Positions 13,263 to 25,148 of a DNA stretch of 64,000 bases are shown here, one piece after another. A program made the translations under genes and the position numbers. Origin of the DNA: Vigna angularis. Taxonomy: Eukaryota > Streptophyta > Magnoliopsida > Fabales > Fabaceae. Positions within the stretch are counted from its first letter, which is position 1; each line of letters opens with the position of its first letter. The stretch spans positions 8,320,501 to 8,384,500 of the forward strand of contig NC_068971.1 of the NCBI RefSeq assembly GCF_016808095.1, read 5' to 3'. The notes under the pieces were generated by a model. It had not been told where the DNA came from and did not search any database. It saw only the letters and a program-made list of their open reading frames with translations.

Positions 13263-13470
13263 TTAGTCCCCTCACTATGTCCAAAACCGGCACATAGACC
13301 AGGACATTCTGCCCTCCATACCATTCATAATGTTAGTCCCCTCACTATGTCCTAAACCGGCACATAGACCAGGACATTCTGCCGTCCATACCATTCACAA
13401 GGTTAGTCCCCTCACTATGTCCTAAACCGGCACATAGACCAGGACCTCCTGCCCCTCTCACCACATAATT
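13263..13470. repeat. 70-bp tandem repeat, three copies
   Basis: The unit starts TTAGTCCCCTCACTATGTCC at 13263, 13333 and 13403, exactly 70 bp apart. It lies within the solo LTR. Confidence 0.9.
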
Positions 13471-13555
13471 CATCATTCTCTACTTGAGACTGATTGATTA
13501 TTAGAGTATCAGGATAACCTCCAACTTCATGACCCTCAACATCAACATATACGCA

Positions 13556-13757
13556 CATACCATGTCATTACAGAATCTCTCCACGAAACTCATACAATGC
13601 TCACATTCCTTAACTCATATTATACCATTACGAAATCTACCCATAATCCTCATACACATACCATGACATTACAGAATCTCTCCGCGAGACTCATACCATA
13701 CTCACATTCCTCGACTCATATTATACCCTTACGACATTTCCCCATAATACTCATACA
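13556..13757. repeat. About 101-bp tandem duplication
   Basis: CATACCATG(T/A)CATTACAGA recurs at about 13556 and 13657, followed by matching flanks. Two diverged copies lie within the solo LTR. Confidence 0.8.
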
Positions 13758-14489
13758 TGTTCAGATGCATAAATTCAAATCAAATAAACTTCAATCATTT
13801 CAGAAATCATACAAACTGAATATATTCCAACAAGATATATTACATGATAATTTAACAGTACATAATCTGTACACAAGATTTAAGTTAAAAACTTGTCGAG
13901 GAGACTTCCAGGAAAGAGAGGTGCGTCACAATGGACAACTTAAGTACCAAGTCTTTCCTTAGCCAAAGTGTTCCTCAACTAGTTTTTAACAAATTTCTTA
14001 TTAACAGATTCAAAACAACAGCATATAATATTTACACCGAATATCAATATAGATAAACATACAGTAAGCATTAACAATATTCATACATAATTTCAAGACA
14101 TGAATAGTAATAAAACAGTACTAAATCATAATATAAAAGCTTAGAAAGATTAGCTCCCCTACCTCTATTCCAGATTCCTCTTGATCTGAATTTATTTCCC
14201 CGAAACCCTTCAGAACCTCTACTCTTCTTGCAACTAAAAATTTCTCCCTAGCTCTTTCTTCTCTATTTCTCAAGCTCTCACTTGATTCCTCTTTTCTTGG
14301 TGCAAAATACCCTTCCCTCCCATGGCTATTTATAGTTAAAAAAATTTACTATTCATTAATATTTTAATATTATTTATTATTTTAATATTATTTAAAAATA
14401 ATATTTCAATCATTTTCTCACCAAATCTGATCCTAATTTCTACCTACTACTTTCTTCCATGCTAAGGAATCTTAATGCTGAAAATTTAT

Positions 14490-14565
14490 TTTTACTATTT
14501 ACTATTCACTTTTTACTATTTACTATTCACTTTTTACTATTCACTATTCATTTTTTACTATTCGA
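14490..14565. repeat. Short tandem repeat (TACTATTCACTTTT)n
   Basis: Successive tactatt(t/c)ac(t)ttt units near the outer end of the solo LTR; it is low-complexity and non-coding. Confidence 0.8.
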
Positions 14566-15057
14566 TTTTCTTAAAAAAAAAATACTAAATAAGTTATCAA
14601 AAATTTTAACCTCTCCTTCTAAAATTACTATAATTTTATATTCAAAATATATATTTTTCTATCCATTAAAATTATTATTACTAATAAAATGCTAAAATTT
14701 ACTATTATAAATATTTTTTTTTTCATGGGTCTTACAAAAATAAATACCAAATCTTTAACAAATAACTTTTCTTTTATATTTTAAGTATTTAATAATATTT
14801 TTCTATTATTTATCTAATAAATTAAATGGTTTATTCAAGTTATTTGAGTCAAACATGTCGATAAGTTAAAACATAATATAATGTTAAAAATTATAGATAT
14901 TAAATGTAAAAAAAACACACACATATATAAACATTTTTCTAGAAATTTAGAACAAAATTTTACCATTTATTAAGTGATTTGAAGAAAAAAAAATATTGAA
15001 CAGTGAAAATAAGATTGAATCAAGCTTATTTAAGGAAAAGTGTAAATAAAATTTTAT

Positions 15058-15260
15058 AATATATCACAAGTTCAAATCTGAACCATGTGAATGCTCCATT
15101 AATGTGGAGAGAGAAAGAGAAAGATTATTGAATATAGTGGGGAGGTGTACAGTAATTTTGGAATAAAAAAAATAGTGGAGAGGTGTAGAGTATTTTTGAA
15201 ATAAAAGAAAATAGTGAGGAGGTGCAGGAATACTTGGGAGTGGTGGAGGGAGTAACACCC
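15058..15260 (-). repeat. Right terminal inverted repeat
   Basis: Reverse complement of the left arm with scattered mismatches. It lacks the extra duplicated ATTAATGGAGC segment of the left arm. The minus-strand frame at 15064-15258 mirrors the one in the left arm and is also spurious. Confidence 0.7.
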
Positions 15261-15268
15261 TTTATATT

Positions 15269-15269
<1 letters not shown>

Positions 15270-15346
<77 letters not shown>
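15270..15346. repeat. (AT)n microsatellite
   Basis: A long TA dinucleotide run immediately after the right TIR of the DNA element. Confidence 0.95.
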
Positions 15347-15351
<5 letters not shown>

Positions 15352-16639
15352 CAACGTTTGATAATGTTTGATTTGTTTTAATTCAAAACTCGAATAACTA
15401 ATTTAGAATGTTGTTTAACATATAAAAAAATCAACACAGATAAATTAAGATAATTATATCTATTTAATTTTAAAGTTTAAAAGTAAAAATGTATTAATTT
15501 TTAGAATTTTAATTTTATGTTAAAGTGTTTTGTTAATTTTTAGCCCTTTTAGTTTTGAAATGAATAACTTTTACTCATTTAAATATAGGGAGACTAAAAT
15601 AATTTAAATAATGGTTTGATGGTAAAATGGTGCATTTCAAAATATAGTCTTAAAATATTTTAGAGACAAAAGGAAAATATAATAACAAGTAAATAAATAA
15701 AGATGGATCCAAAGCCACTCCCAGTTAGTTTTCATGTTCTGTGAAAAAGACGTATGAATTTTGACATTGTGAATGGCATCTTCTCAAATATATGCACCCA
15801 AGTTGGTTCACTGTAGTTCCCTTCATTGATCTTAATGAGTAATTTTGATGTTTGAGTTATAGTTAAACCAAAAGTTCAATATGTTATAAAGTTGTATTGT
15901 ACTTCCATTATAGAAAGAAAGAAGAAGATTGGTTTGACCTAAATATAGACATGAGGATGGGATCTTGGAGATTCAATTATGAAGAGATGGTTGGTTGGAG
16001 GGTGGGGGTGAAGGGTTGGGATGGTAGGTCAAATCAATAAACTTTGGAATTATATTATTTTGGAACATAATTTAGTAAGGAATAAGTAGAATCGAAGTCA
16101 TAAGATATATGCTTATTTTAGAAAGTATTTAATTGATTTTTCTTAAAGTTTCTCACGTATGGAAATTATGTGATTATGATTTTTTTAATATATGAATGGT
16201 TATTATAAGGTTGAAGTAATTCTAATATATATTTTTCAGTCTTTAGATATTGAGGTCTATATTATTTTGATTGTAAAGTTTTGGTCTTTGGTTTTCAAAT
16301 TGATGTGGTTTTGAAGAGAGGATACATGTAAAATCATTCCCGACCCTCAAGCTAGAGTTGGTGCTTTTAAGATAACAAGTACGTAATTATTTTGAAAAAA
16401 TTGAAATTTTATCTTAAAATAATGATATATATATATATATTTATTTATTTGTATATATCTTTCTAATTAATAAGTTGTGTTGATTGGTCAACCATATTGA
16501 TGAACATATATTTTTGGTAGATTATCTTTAGATCGTTTATTCAAATCGATTGTGTGCAAAACAAAAGGTCAAATTAATATTTAACTAATATAACTATGAA
16601 TCAATAAACTAATGTTGATTAAGGTATGATGAGGTTGTG
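15347..16639. other. AT-rich intergenic spacer
   Basis: No gene or transposon is recognisable. A short TA run occurs at about 16427-16440. Confidence 0.4.
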
Positions 16640-17565
16640 ATTAAGCCAGTAAAAAGGTAAAAGTCCATAATAATTGCAATAAATAAAGGTCTAAAATATG
16701 ATGTTTCACACATGCATAACACAACATGTTGTCAGAACATGCCTCTCCTTCTTTGCGAAAATCCAAACCAGGACCAGAGCAAAGGGGGAGAAGAATGGTC
16801 CTCTGCAAAGTCGAATCAGAGAAAGAGGAAGACGAAAACCTGAAAAAACCCCATATCATAAAGTCAGAAAAAACCCCAAATTAAACCTTATCTTAAATGC
16901 GAAACCCACATCATTGTGAAACCGCAAGAGAATGCAGACCCCACACCGCAAAGATGTCACCACCATGATTCCTACCGTGCCACGAGGATAGAGGTCGCGC
17001 TTATTGCAAGAACTCGCATACCCTCCCTACGAAAAATCGTAACCAGAACGAGAAAAGGGAAAGAAGAAAGGTGTCTTCCCCCCTTGCACAAGCCGAACCA
17101 AAATTAGAGAAAAGGGAAGGAGAAGACATCCTCCCTAGCCACTTGCACGAGGAAGAGTCCCTCCAAGCATGGTTTGTTTGAGAAAGGGAAGAAAAAAACC
17201 AATGGTTTTCGAGATAGACCTAATTCCTTATCATCATCCAATTTAACCATGTCTATTGTGTACCACATCAACACTCATTGACACCATTTATCTCCACTTA
17301 ACAGAAATGACTTATTTGTTACACATTTTGAAACTTGAGGACCCAATTGAGATTTCAGTACAAATATAAAGATCATTCGAGAGTTTTAACCTTATTTTTA
17401 TTTTTAGATTTTTTTTGTATTTTTGAATTATTTGAAGAAGGTGTCACATGACTCGAGCGAGACTGCACAAACACCAAAAGAGTGAAAGATAGAAACTATT
17501 TATTTTTATTATTTTTATTTTCTAAGATTTTTTTTGTATTTTTGAATTATTTGAAGAGTATGCGA
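16640..17565. repeat. Unclassified degenerate repeat
   Basis: A block less AT-rich than its neighbours (16700-17200) with internally repeated purine-rich phrases such as aaccaga(a/c)cgag. Two plus-strand open frames (16698-16919, 16916-17107) have no recognisable domain. Near 17406 and 17524 the phrase tttttgtatttttgaattat is repeated about 118 bp apart. It looks like a decayed mobile element, but I cannot assign a class. Confidence 0.35.
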
Positions 17566-18275
17566 GGGGCTAACTGGCACCAAAATTATTTCTTAATTTA
17601 CATTTTTAAATATTTCTATTATTTTTTTAGAAGAAAAAAATGAATTTGAAAATGTGAGATACACAAATGTAAAAAAGTATAGTAGTATATGTAGAATGAA
17701 ATAAGCATTGTAAAAAAAGTAAAAGAGAAACCCAAAACCTTAAAAAGTGAGCAAAATGTGTGGCAAAAATTGAATAAGAGGAAATATGTTTGTACATTAT
17801 TGAAAAATGTGAAGAGAATGATGATAGATGAAGACCTTGCTTAAAACAATTTGTTTATGGAGATACGTGGAAGATGAACATGATGATGTTGGGATAGTGA
17901 TGAAGGATGACTGATGATTAATCTTAAGTGTAAAGGAAGAAATGAGGTATGTGGTTGCATGCGTAGAGACGAGGATGTGTGTTAGAATGGAATTACGGTG
18001 TGTTAGAATGGAATTATGGTGTGTAAGAGAAGATGTATGTCTCAAAAAGATTGATGGTGTTAAAAAGAAGATATGTATTTCTGAGAATGAAGTGAACAAT
18101 TTTTTATAACTAAAAAATATATGAGTATTTATAGAATGATGGTTAGAGAAAGTGGATGCAGAAAAATAATTAAAAAATGAGTAGAGAAAGTAGTTGAAAA
18201 AGTAAGTGATGTGGATGATGATGTGGAGGGTGAGGTGTGAGAAGAAAAAAAATTGGGTGATAAAGAAGTAAAAGT
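17566..18275. other. Spacer with low-complexity G/A-rich strand
   Basis: The minus-strand frame 17797-18099 translates to a Ser/Thr/His/Ile-rich sequence with repeats and no domain. The plus strand has a short tandem gtgtgttagaatggaatta repeat near 17980-18020. No supported gene. Confidence 0.4.
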
Positions 18276-20060
18276 GTGTTAGGTTAGTTAACCCATTGGA
18301 AAGAAGGGTAAAATTCCATATACATCAATATACAAGAACCAGTCCAACAAGAAACACAAAAACCCTTTTAAACTCATACTTACAGAAGTAGCACTAGCCC
18401 AAAAAACTAGCGCTCAACGCTACAACCACTAGAATCCTGGAGCTCAGCCCCAGAATCCTGGTGCTCAGCCCTAGTGACATTGGAAAGTGGCGCTCAAGCG
18501 CCCTAATACAGGCGCTCAAGCGCCCTAATACAGGCGCTCAACGTCATATCAGAATTATAAACCCTATTTCTACGACCTTGGGCACTTCCTACACCACTTT
18601 AACTAATTCTTAGGACTCTATTGACACTAAAAACCCTCAAAAAACACCACTTTAACTCAAAATGACCACTTTAAACCAAATCAATTTCTCTAAGTTACCC
18701 AAATTCATTTCTACTCTTTCTAACACCAATTTCAATCAAGCAAAGGTATAAACAAGTAATAAATGACTCTATGACAAACCCTAAATCATTGTTTTTACCC
18801 TAGACTTGCTAATTCAAAATCTCACCCATCAAAACCTATAAAACTAGTTCTAATTCAAGCCAAATTCAATATATCAACTATTAAAGATAAATGACTCTAT
18901 GACAGACCCCAAATCATCGTTTTTACCCTAGACCTTCTAATTCAAAATCTTACCCATCAAAACCTATAAAACTAGTTCTAATTCAAGCCAAATTCAACAT
19001 ATCAACTACTAAAGAGTCTTACATCAACTAACCTACCATTCTTAAAGTTCAAACCAGTTTTAAATCACCTAAAGATGGACCTAAAAAATATATTTTACTT
19101 CAGACTTACTTCCTTTAAACTGTCACTTATTAAAAACCTCTAAATTGAACCTAAAACTTACCAAAACCACTACATTGACCCATATCAATTTTCCTATCAA
19201 ATTTTTACCAACTCAAGGTACTAACAAGTCACAATTAGCATGAAACCAAACTTGAAACATCAGATTTCCCAATCCACACCATATCTCCCAAACTTTCCTA
19301 TTAAAACCCCCATTTTTAACAACAAAACCTATGTATTTGATAACTCCTCATTCCTTAAACCTTGCTACCAATTTCAAACATCAAAGCAACATTAAAACAT
19401 ATGATTCATGGTCACAAACACACACATTAAAATGAACTAACACTAGCATATTAATTGAAATTATACTAAATCAGTTTAACATACATACAAACACCAAACT
19501 TACACCACAAACATAATTTAAAGTCAAACATCTAGCCTCTCTTACCTTACACTGACGATACAAAGCTCTAAGAACACTCTTATTACTTCTCGCACAAGGA
19601 ATTTCCAGAAACACCTACGAATCACCAAATTGAAAGCGAAAAGAGTCTTTAGGACCTCAGTTTACTAAAGAACCAAAGAAGAATCATATTTTATACATGC
19701 AAGAAAGGATTCTTAGACAGAATCATAGACCGAGAATGAACAAAAACATGGGTAGAAACTTACTTGCTCTATTCTAGAAATTGATCGGATAAAAATATAG
19801 ACCTCGTTGTCATGGTCGTTCAGGTACCTCCTAACCCTCAAAGAGATGATTTAGGAGTTAGAACTCTTAGAGAGAATGTAGAAAGCTTAAGAAAAAGGTA
19901 TTTAGAGAGATGATTTGTGTTTGAGATAATGAGACGCGATATAAACTCCTGTTTATATTACAAAACCTTTATTATTAAAATAAGTCGGTCTCATTAAAAT
20001 AAAACGCTCATCTATTTTATATACTTAAATTTCTCTTCTTATATAAACCTTGTGTTCCAT
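18276..20060. repeat. LTR-like remnant with GCGCTCAAGCGCC motifs
   Basis: This is non-coding repeat sequence. Positions 18395-18545 carry repeated GCTCAA/GCTCAG motifs, including a short tandem GGCGCTCAAGCGCCCTAATACA. Positions 18770-18860 and 18885-18980 repeat a segment starting aatgactctatgaca. The end near 19850-19990 resembles 2600-2900. The composition is that of a gypsy LTR, but I found no clean TG..CA ends or target duplication. Confidence 0.4.
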
Positions 20061-23000
20061 CTCAACTAGCATGTAACATACTTTGCCATAGACAAATTGA
20101 GAGAGAGAATCCCATTGGAGCCTTCATGACAATCCTATACACTTAGAAAACATCGTCAATCTTCAGTGACTAGTCCTTTCTAGACGATGCCACTATCTTC
20201 TCTAGAGAAAATAATATATGTAAGACCATCTTAGAGTTCATGCATACTTCATCAAGTACATTAATTCAAAAATATAACCATTTACATAAAATGTAACAAT
20301 TACAAAATTAAAGAAAAAACTAATTACTATTTATCATAAATAAATAATAAAATATACCATAACAAAAAAAATATTAAATTGAATAAATTTATACTTATAA
20401 ATATACAATATTAATAAAATACTAAATAAAAATATTTAATTATATACATGGACTGACAAACTCAAATATCTAACCCACTCCATATTTTCTTATATTGGGT
20501 CGTAGACTAACTCTTATTGCTTGTATCACATTAATATCTAAACGTTATTATTTATTTATGTAAAGAATGTGTGCTTTTTTTTTTCATTTTAATTCTTTCT
20601 CTTTACAAACATATACAAGGTAGAATCATGTCCATTTATTAGTTATTTTTTAATTTGAAAAACAAATACAATGCTTTTACATAATCCTCATTTCTATCTC
20701 AAAAAAATTGAAGTAAAAGGAATCATTCTCCATTCAATAGAGAATATTGAAGTCCAACCATAAACATAATGGCTTCACATTTATTATGCACCATTTACGG
20801 AAATCACATTTATGTGACTATTTCTCTTCTTTGACTTTTACCAAAAAGTTTCTAACTCCACCGACTAATTAAGACTTTTTCCCTGAACACTTATTTACCA
20901 GTAATTTGGTGGATATGAAAAAAATAAAATAAAAAGTTGGTGGGTGAGAGCTTCCAATAATTCTGTTTTTTGTTTTCTTTTTGTTTTTATTTTTGTTTTT
21001 TTTTTTAAATGGATCACCTCCAAGTTCCATAACATGTTTGTAACTTTCTATAAAATTATTTAAAATTTTAAATAAATAACACAAATTACTTGATAAATAT
21101 ATTCAATATATTAAAGTTAATTAAGAGTGCACATTATTAACTAATAAATCTTAATCGAAATCTTACAATCATTAAGGACTCCAGCATTTTACCATTCTAA
21201 TTACAAAAACTCATTACTAAAATTTCACTCTCCCACAGACACTAACTAAAATTTGAAAAGTTTTTTCTTACAGAATTGATTCTATGGTGGTTGTCACATT
21301 AAGACAATGATTGCATTTTTTAGGATTTGGGTAGTAGCTAGAGAAATATAGAATTATAAAATGAAAACCTTGTCATTGCCAAGAGTGATAAAAAAAATTC
21401 TTTAAGTAGTAATAAGGACAACATTAGATTTTGCTTAGAGACAAGTTCATCCAATGCAATGTAAACACATTAAAGATGTCTTTCGAAGTTGTAAGGTTAT
21501 TATATTACAAATCAATATCCCTAAAATATATTATATATCTCGCAACTGCTATGAATATGGACAATGACTTCATATACTTGCCATAGTAGTAAAAAGAAAG
21601 AAAAAGAAGTTAAGAAGTACTAATAAAGACAACTTTAGATTTTTTCGTGGATCCAATGCAATATAAAAACATTAAAGATGTCTTTGGAAGTTTGGGAAAT
21701 ATTATATTATATAATTGAGAATTCAAGTAATTCCATATTTGGATGAGCCAGGAATCTAGTGTGTATATGATCCACCTGGGTCAAATCAATAATTTTTTTT
21801 TATAATTATGTCTTCGCTTTATAGTGGTGATTGAGATCTTATTATTATTATTTATACTTTCATTCAACCGAACTCAGAAAAAGGGTATATACAGTGAGAC
21901 CAAATTATGGTCCAATCTTATAATACACAATATCTTTTGTATAATTTTACTTTTTCAGTTCTTGAAAGATAGTATAGTCCCGTTCGAACCTAACACAAAC
22001 AAATTTCAATTTCATATATTTAACGTAAATATATGTTAATATATTAATTAAAATAAATAATTTAATATCAATTTCTATTTAGTGAGTGGCTACATTTGCA
22101 TTCACGTATAATACAAACTCGTCTATTTATTTAACGAAGAATTTTGTATGAAAATCTGTTCAATAGACATTGATATATAATGAAAATGATTAGTTTCTGA
22201 TTCAACAAACTAAGCAAAGTTCATAATAGAAAAAAAATACTATAATAATACCACTATAATGTTTTCTGAAATAAGATCCATACAGCCTATACAAAATGTT
22301 TAAAGAAAACGCTAAATAAATTTAATTATTTTAGATAAAATTTTATGATTAAACATGAGATGAAATTATAAGACTAAATCGAGCAACAATGGTCGTAAAA
22401 TACATTTTATATTGAATGAAAAGGACATATTTTATTAATTTGTAATCCAATCTTACACATATAGTGATATGAACCAACATTTTAGATTGATTACTATATA
22501 GTAGGAAATTACATATTATCTCATGGATTGTTATAAAAACTAATGTAGTATATTGCATAATTATTACTTTTCTTTACAAATCTATTTGGTAAAGACTTTT
22601 TTTTTAAAGTGATAGAAAAATGATTTATTTATTTTTTTAAGAAAAGTTGATGATGTGTATGGCCCTTAGGTGATGGAATATGGAGAGAGTTTGTGTGATG
22701 GAGGAAGGGTTTTGGGAGAGGTGGGTGAAGAGTTATGGTTCTTTTTGAGAGATATTTTAGGGTGCATGGGCCATTGCCATAATATGAAAAGAAAAGAGAG
22801 AGAGAACACAAAGTCAGCCATGTTCCTTCCTTCTGCTTGTGGACCAAACCCGTTTTCAGTCAGCTCACACCTTTCTCTGTCACTCTCTGTCCCTCAACTC
22901 TCACGCGCTCTAACCCTTGCCTATATAATTATCATTTTTTATTCAATTTTAATTCATAATCAAAATATATTTCAAACACTGCATTATATTACTCTTTCTA

Positions 23001-23450
23001 TTTATACACAAATATATTTACAATTATTTTTTCTGTTATCATCAGGGTGGTTGACCGGATTATTTACGTATTACTGAATTCTAAATAATCAAGTCTACTT
23101 ATAATGAAGATACGTAGAAGTAATTATGAATTGATTAATCTTTATATAATTATGACATATATATATATAATAGTATATATTTTGTGAATATTATCTTCCA
23201 ATAATTAATATATGGTATAAGAACTCGAATTCACCCCATGCATCTCTTTCGTTAGTAATGATGAAGAAAAAAATAGTAGTAGGTGGAGAAAATTTGATTA
23301 TATTATTAATGGTAAACTATTTTTAGAGTTTTATGATGAATTTAAAAAATAAAAGAAAAACTTAAAACTGAATTGATATGAGTGTTCAATAATGTAGAGA
23401 GAGAAAGAATATAGATTCTGGAAAGTTTGATAGATATTTTCCATGATATT
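20061..23450. other. AT-rich intergenic spacer upstream of the AHL gene
   Basis: No supported gene. A diverged direct duplication of about 210 bp is visible: phrases around ttaaagatgtctttcgaag (about 21470) recur near 21670, each preceded by caatgcaat. Frames at 22629-22847 and 22670-23077 overlap on opposite strands and lack domains. Confidence 0.4.
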
Positions 23451-25148
23451 GAGGCGAAGGCACTAGGCAACACCCAGGATCTCAGTGGGAGTGATGCAGC
23501 AGATCATATAAGCTGGGCGCGTGAATAGAGATAGACACTCTTTCTCTTACAATCCCTATGGACCCAAACTTCCCCACCACTGTCCCTATTTAAATCTCAA
23601 ATCTTTACTAATTTTAATTTATATTTCAAAATAAATAAATAAATAAACTCTTTTATTATTTTTTCAAAATAAATAAAAAAATATTTCATTGTTATCCAAA
23701 ACAAGAACTGCTTTTTCTGCTCAACTTTGTTTGCTTCTCAACCCCTTTCTTAAATCTCAGAACCATCACTCACACACACAGCATCGTCATCATCATCATA
23801 TCACAACTCAAACAGGAGAGAGAAAGTGAAAAAAAGAAACTTTTTTAGAGAGAGAAAGAGAGGGTAGCCCTAGAAAAATATGCAACCAGATAAGGACTTT
23901 TGCAGCTGAGACACTGCTGCAGAAGAGTTAGAGAGAGAGAGACTTAGTTTACTTTTCCTTTTCAATTTTCAAGATTTATTTTTTATTTGTTTTAAGTTTT
24001 TTTTTTTCATTGTTGATAAGTATTTTGCTTCATTGCACTGACACCCTGTTTCTCTCACCTCTTTTTTTCTCTGTGCAACTCTGCCACCACACTCTTCATT
24101 TCCCAAGAGTAAGAAAAGAACTGTAGAACTTTTTTCTTTTGATTCAATTACTAGCTTCCGTTTCCTCACAGGTGGAACTGTGAATGTGCACCACAGCTTT
24201 TTGATCCTGTTGTTAAAATGTTAGTATGATTCCTTTCCCCTTTTCTTTTGTATCTGCACGTTGAAACCCATGTTACATTCTCTCTCTTGTGTATCTGGGG
24301 CGTTGATTCTGTCCTAGTTTTAAACCCAATTCTCCAAAGTTTGTAATTTTTCCCATAGCAAAACCGTTGTGGTTGATAATTTACTCGTTTTTTTTTGTGA
24401 TTTTGGGCTCCCTTTGGTGTGATATTGCATTTTCTGCTCTGTTTACGAACTGTGTTTGGAAGCTTTTTTATTGCATTGGCCTTAGAGTAATTCTTTCATT
24501 TTGTTATTTTTTCCACTTGTTTTTTCTGGGTGTTGGCACTTTAGTTGCTTGGTTTTAAAGATTTATGATGGATGTTGGTTAGAGTGGATCTTTTTTCATG
24601 TTCTTCTGGTCCTGTATCTTGAACACGAAGCCTTTTTTTGCTGTTTCTTATAGTTTGGTAAGCTGTAAGTAGTTTCTTTTATTTTTTTGTCTTCTCTTGG
24701 ACATGTTCATATTGCTGTTAGAGAGTAGTTCTCTTGTTTGTGTTTATGCCTTCTTGGCTTTCCATCTTTTCCTCTGATCTGTCTTCTACTCTATGCTTTG
24801 TCTTGTACATGTGTGGATGCATTTATGTATTTTATAGATGATGCCATCAATGAGAAATTTTATCTGCTGGAAACTTCACTGCTTTAATATTGAGGACTTA
24901 GTTTTGTTCTTCTCAAGCTACAGTTACTTACAGCTAATGTAATTTAAGAAATTTTGTTGACTCTCTTGTTGGTGATTGCTAATTGGATTTCATACTTTTT
25001 ATGGTATTCTGATGTGATGGTGTTTTCTTCCTCAAAAATTTGTCACTACACTCCATTTGGGAACAGAGCTAGGTGATAATTTTCGGTGTATTGAATATTG
25101 GGGTGAAAGTTTCTTGTGAAAGATTCTGAAGGCAATTGAAGTAAATGC
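23451..25148 (+). promoter_or_regulatory. Promoter and probable spliced 5' leader of the AHL gene
   Basis: A TATA-like TATTTAAAT lies near 23587, followed by a pyrimidine-rich tract and GA repeats (23815-23945) typical of plant 5' leaders. The start codon is about 1.5 kb downstream, with a T-rich, intron-like stretch (about 24190-25060) in between. I infer a leader intron, with a possible donor near 24172 (cag|gtggaa). Neither the transcription start nor the splice sites can be fixed from sequence alone. Frames in this stretch, such as 24367-24558, look like intron noise. Confidence 0.4.

Larger units (their letters stand above)
12488..14736 (-). mobile_element. Solo LTR (2249 bp), TSD aaaat, gypsy type
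   Basis: The segment begins TGTAACATCC and ends GGTCTTACA, with matched termini TGTAA/TTACA, and is flanked by exact 5-bp copies of aaaat (12483-12487 and 14737-14741). There is no coding region or PBS, so it is a solo LTR left by recombination. A TATA-like motif (minus strand, reverse of CTATTTATAG near 14330) places transcription on the minus strand, giving the pattern TGTAAGACC..GGATGTTACA. That pattern fits legume chromovirus (Tekay-like) LTRs, which is an inference. It is unusually rich in internal tandem repeats. Confidence 0.85.
12101..15260. mobile_element. Long-TIR DNA transposon, non-autonomous, interrupted by a solo LTR
   Basis: Inverted copies of one sequence lie at 12101-12338 and 15058-15260. 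The outer ends start GGGTGTT(G/A)CT and homology stops inwards at gtgatatatt. The left arm is longer because it contains a duplicated segment ending in ATTAATGGAGCATT. Without the solo LTR inside it (12488-14736) the element would be about 900 bp with only about 470 bp between the arms, so it cannot encode a transposase. Arms of 200 bp or more fit Mutator-like or foldback elements, but I found no target duplication. An AT microsatellite adjoins the right end and may have erased one. Confidence 0.6.

Noticed and set aside
12888..13470. Possible CRISPR-like array
   Set aside because: Units are direct minisatellites without unique spacers, and this is plant nuclear DNA.
22670..23077. 135-residue ORF upstream of the AHL gene
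   Set aside because: Overlaps an opposite-strand frame, lacks a domain and turns into AT-rich low-complexity sequence.
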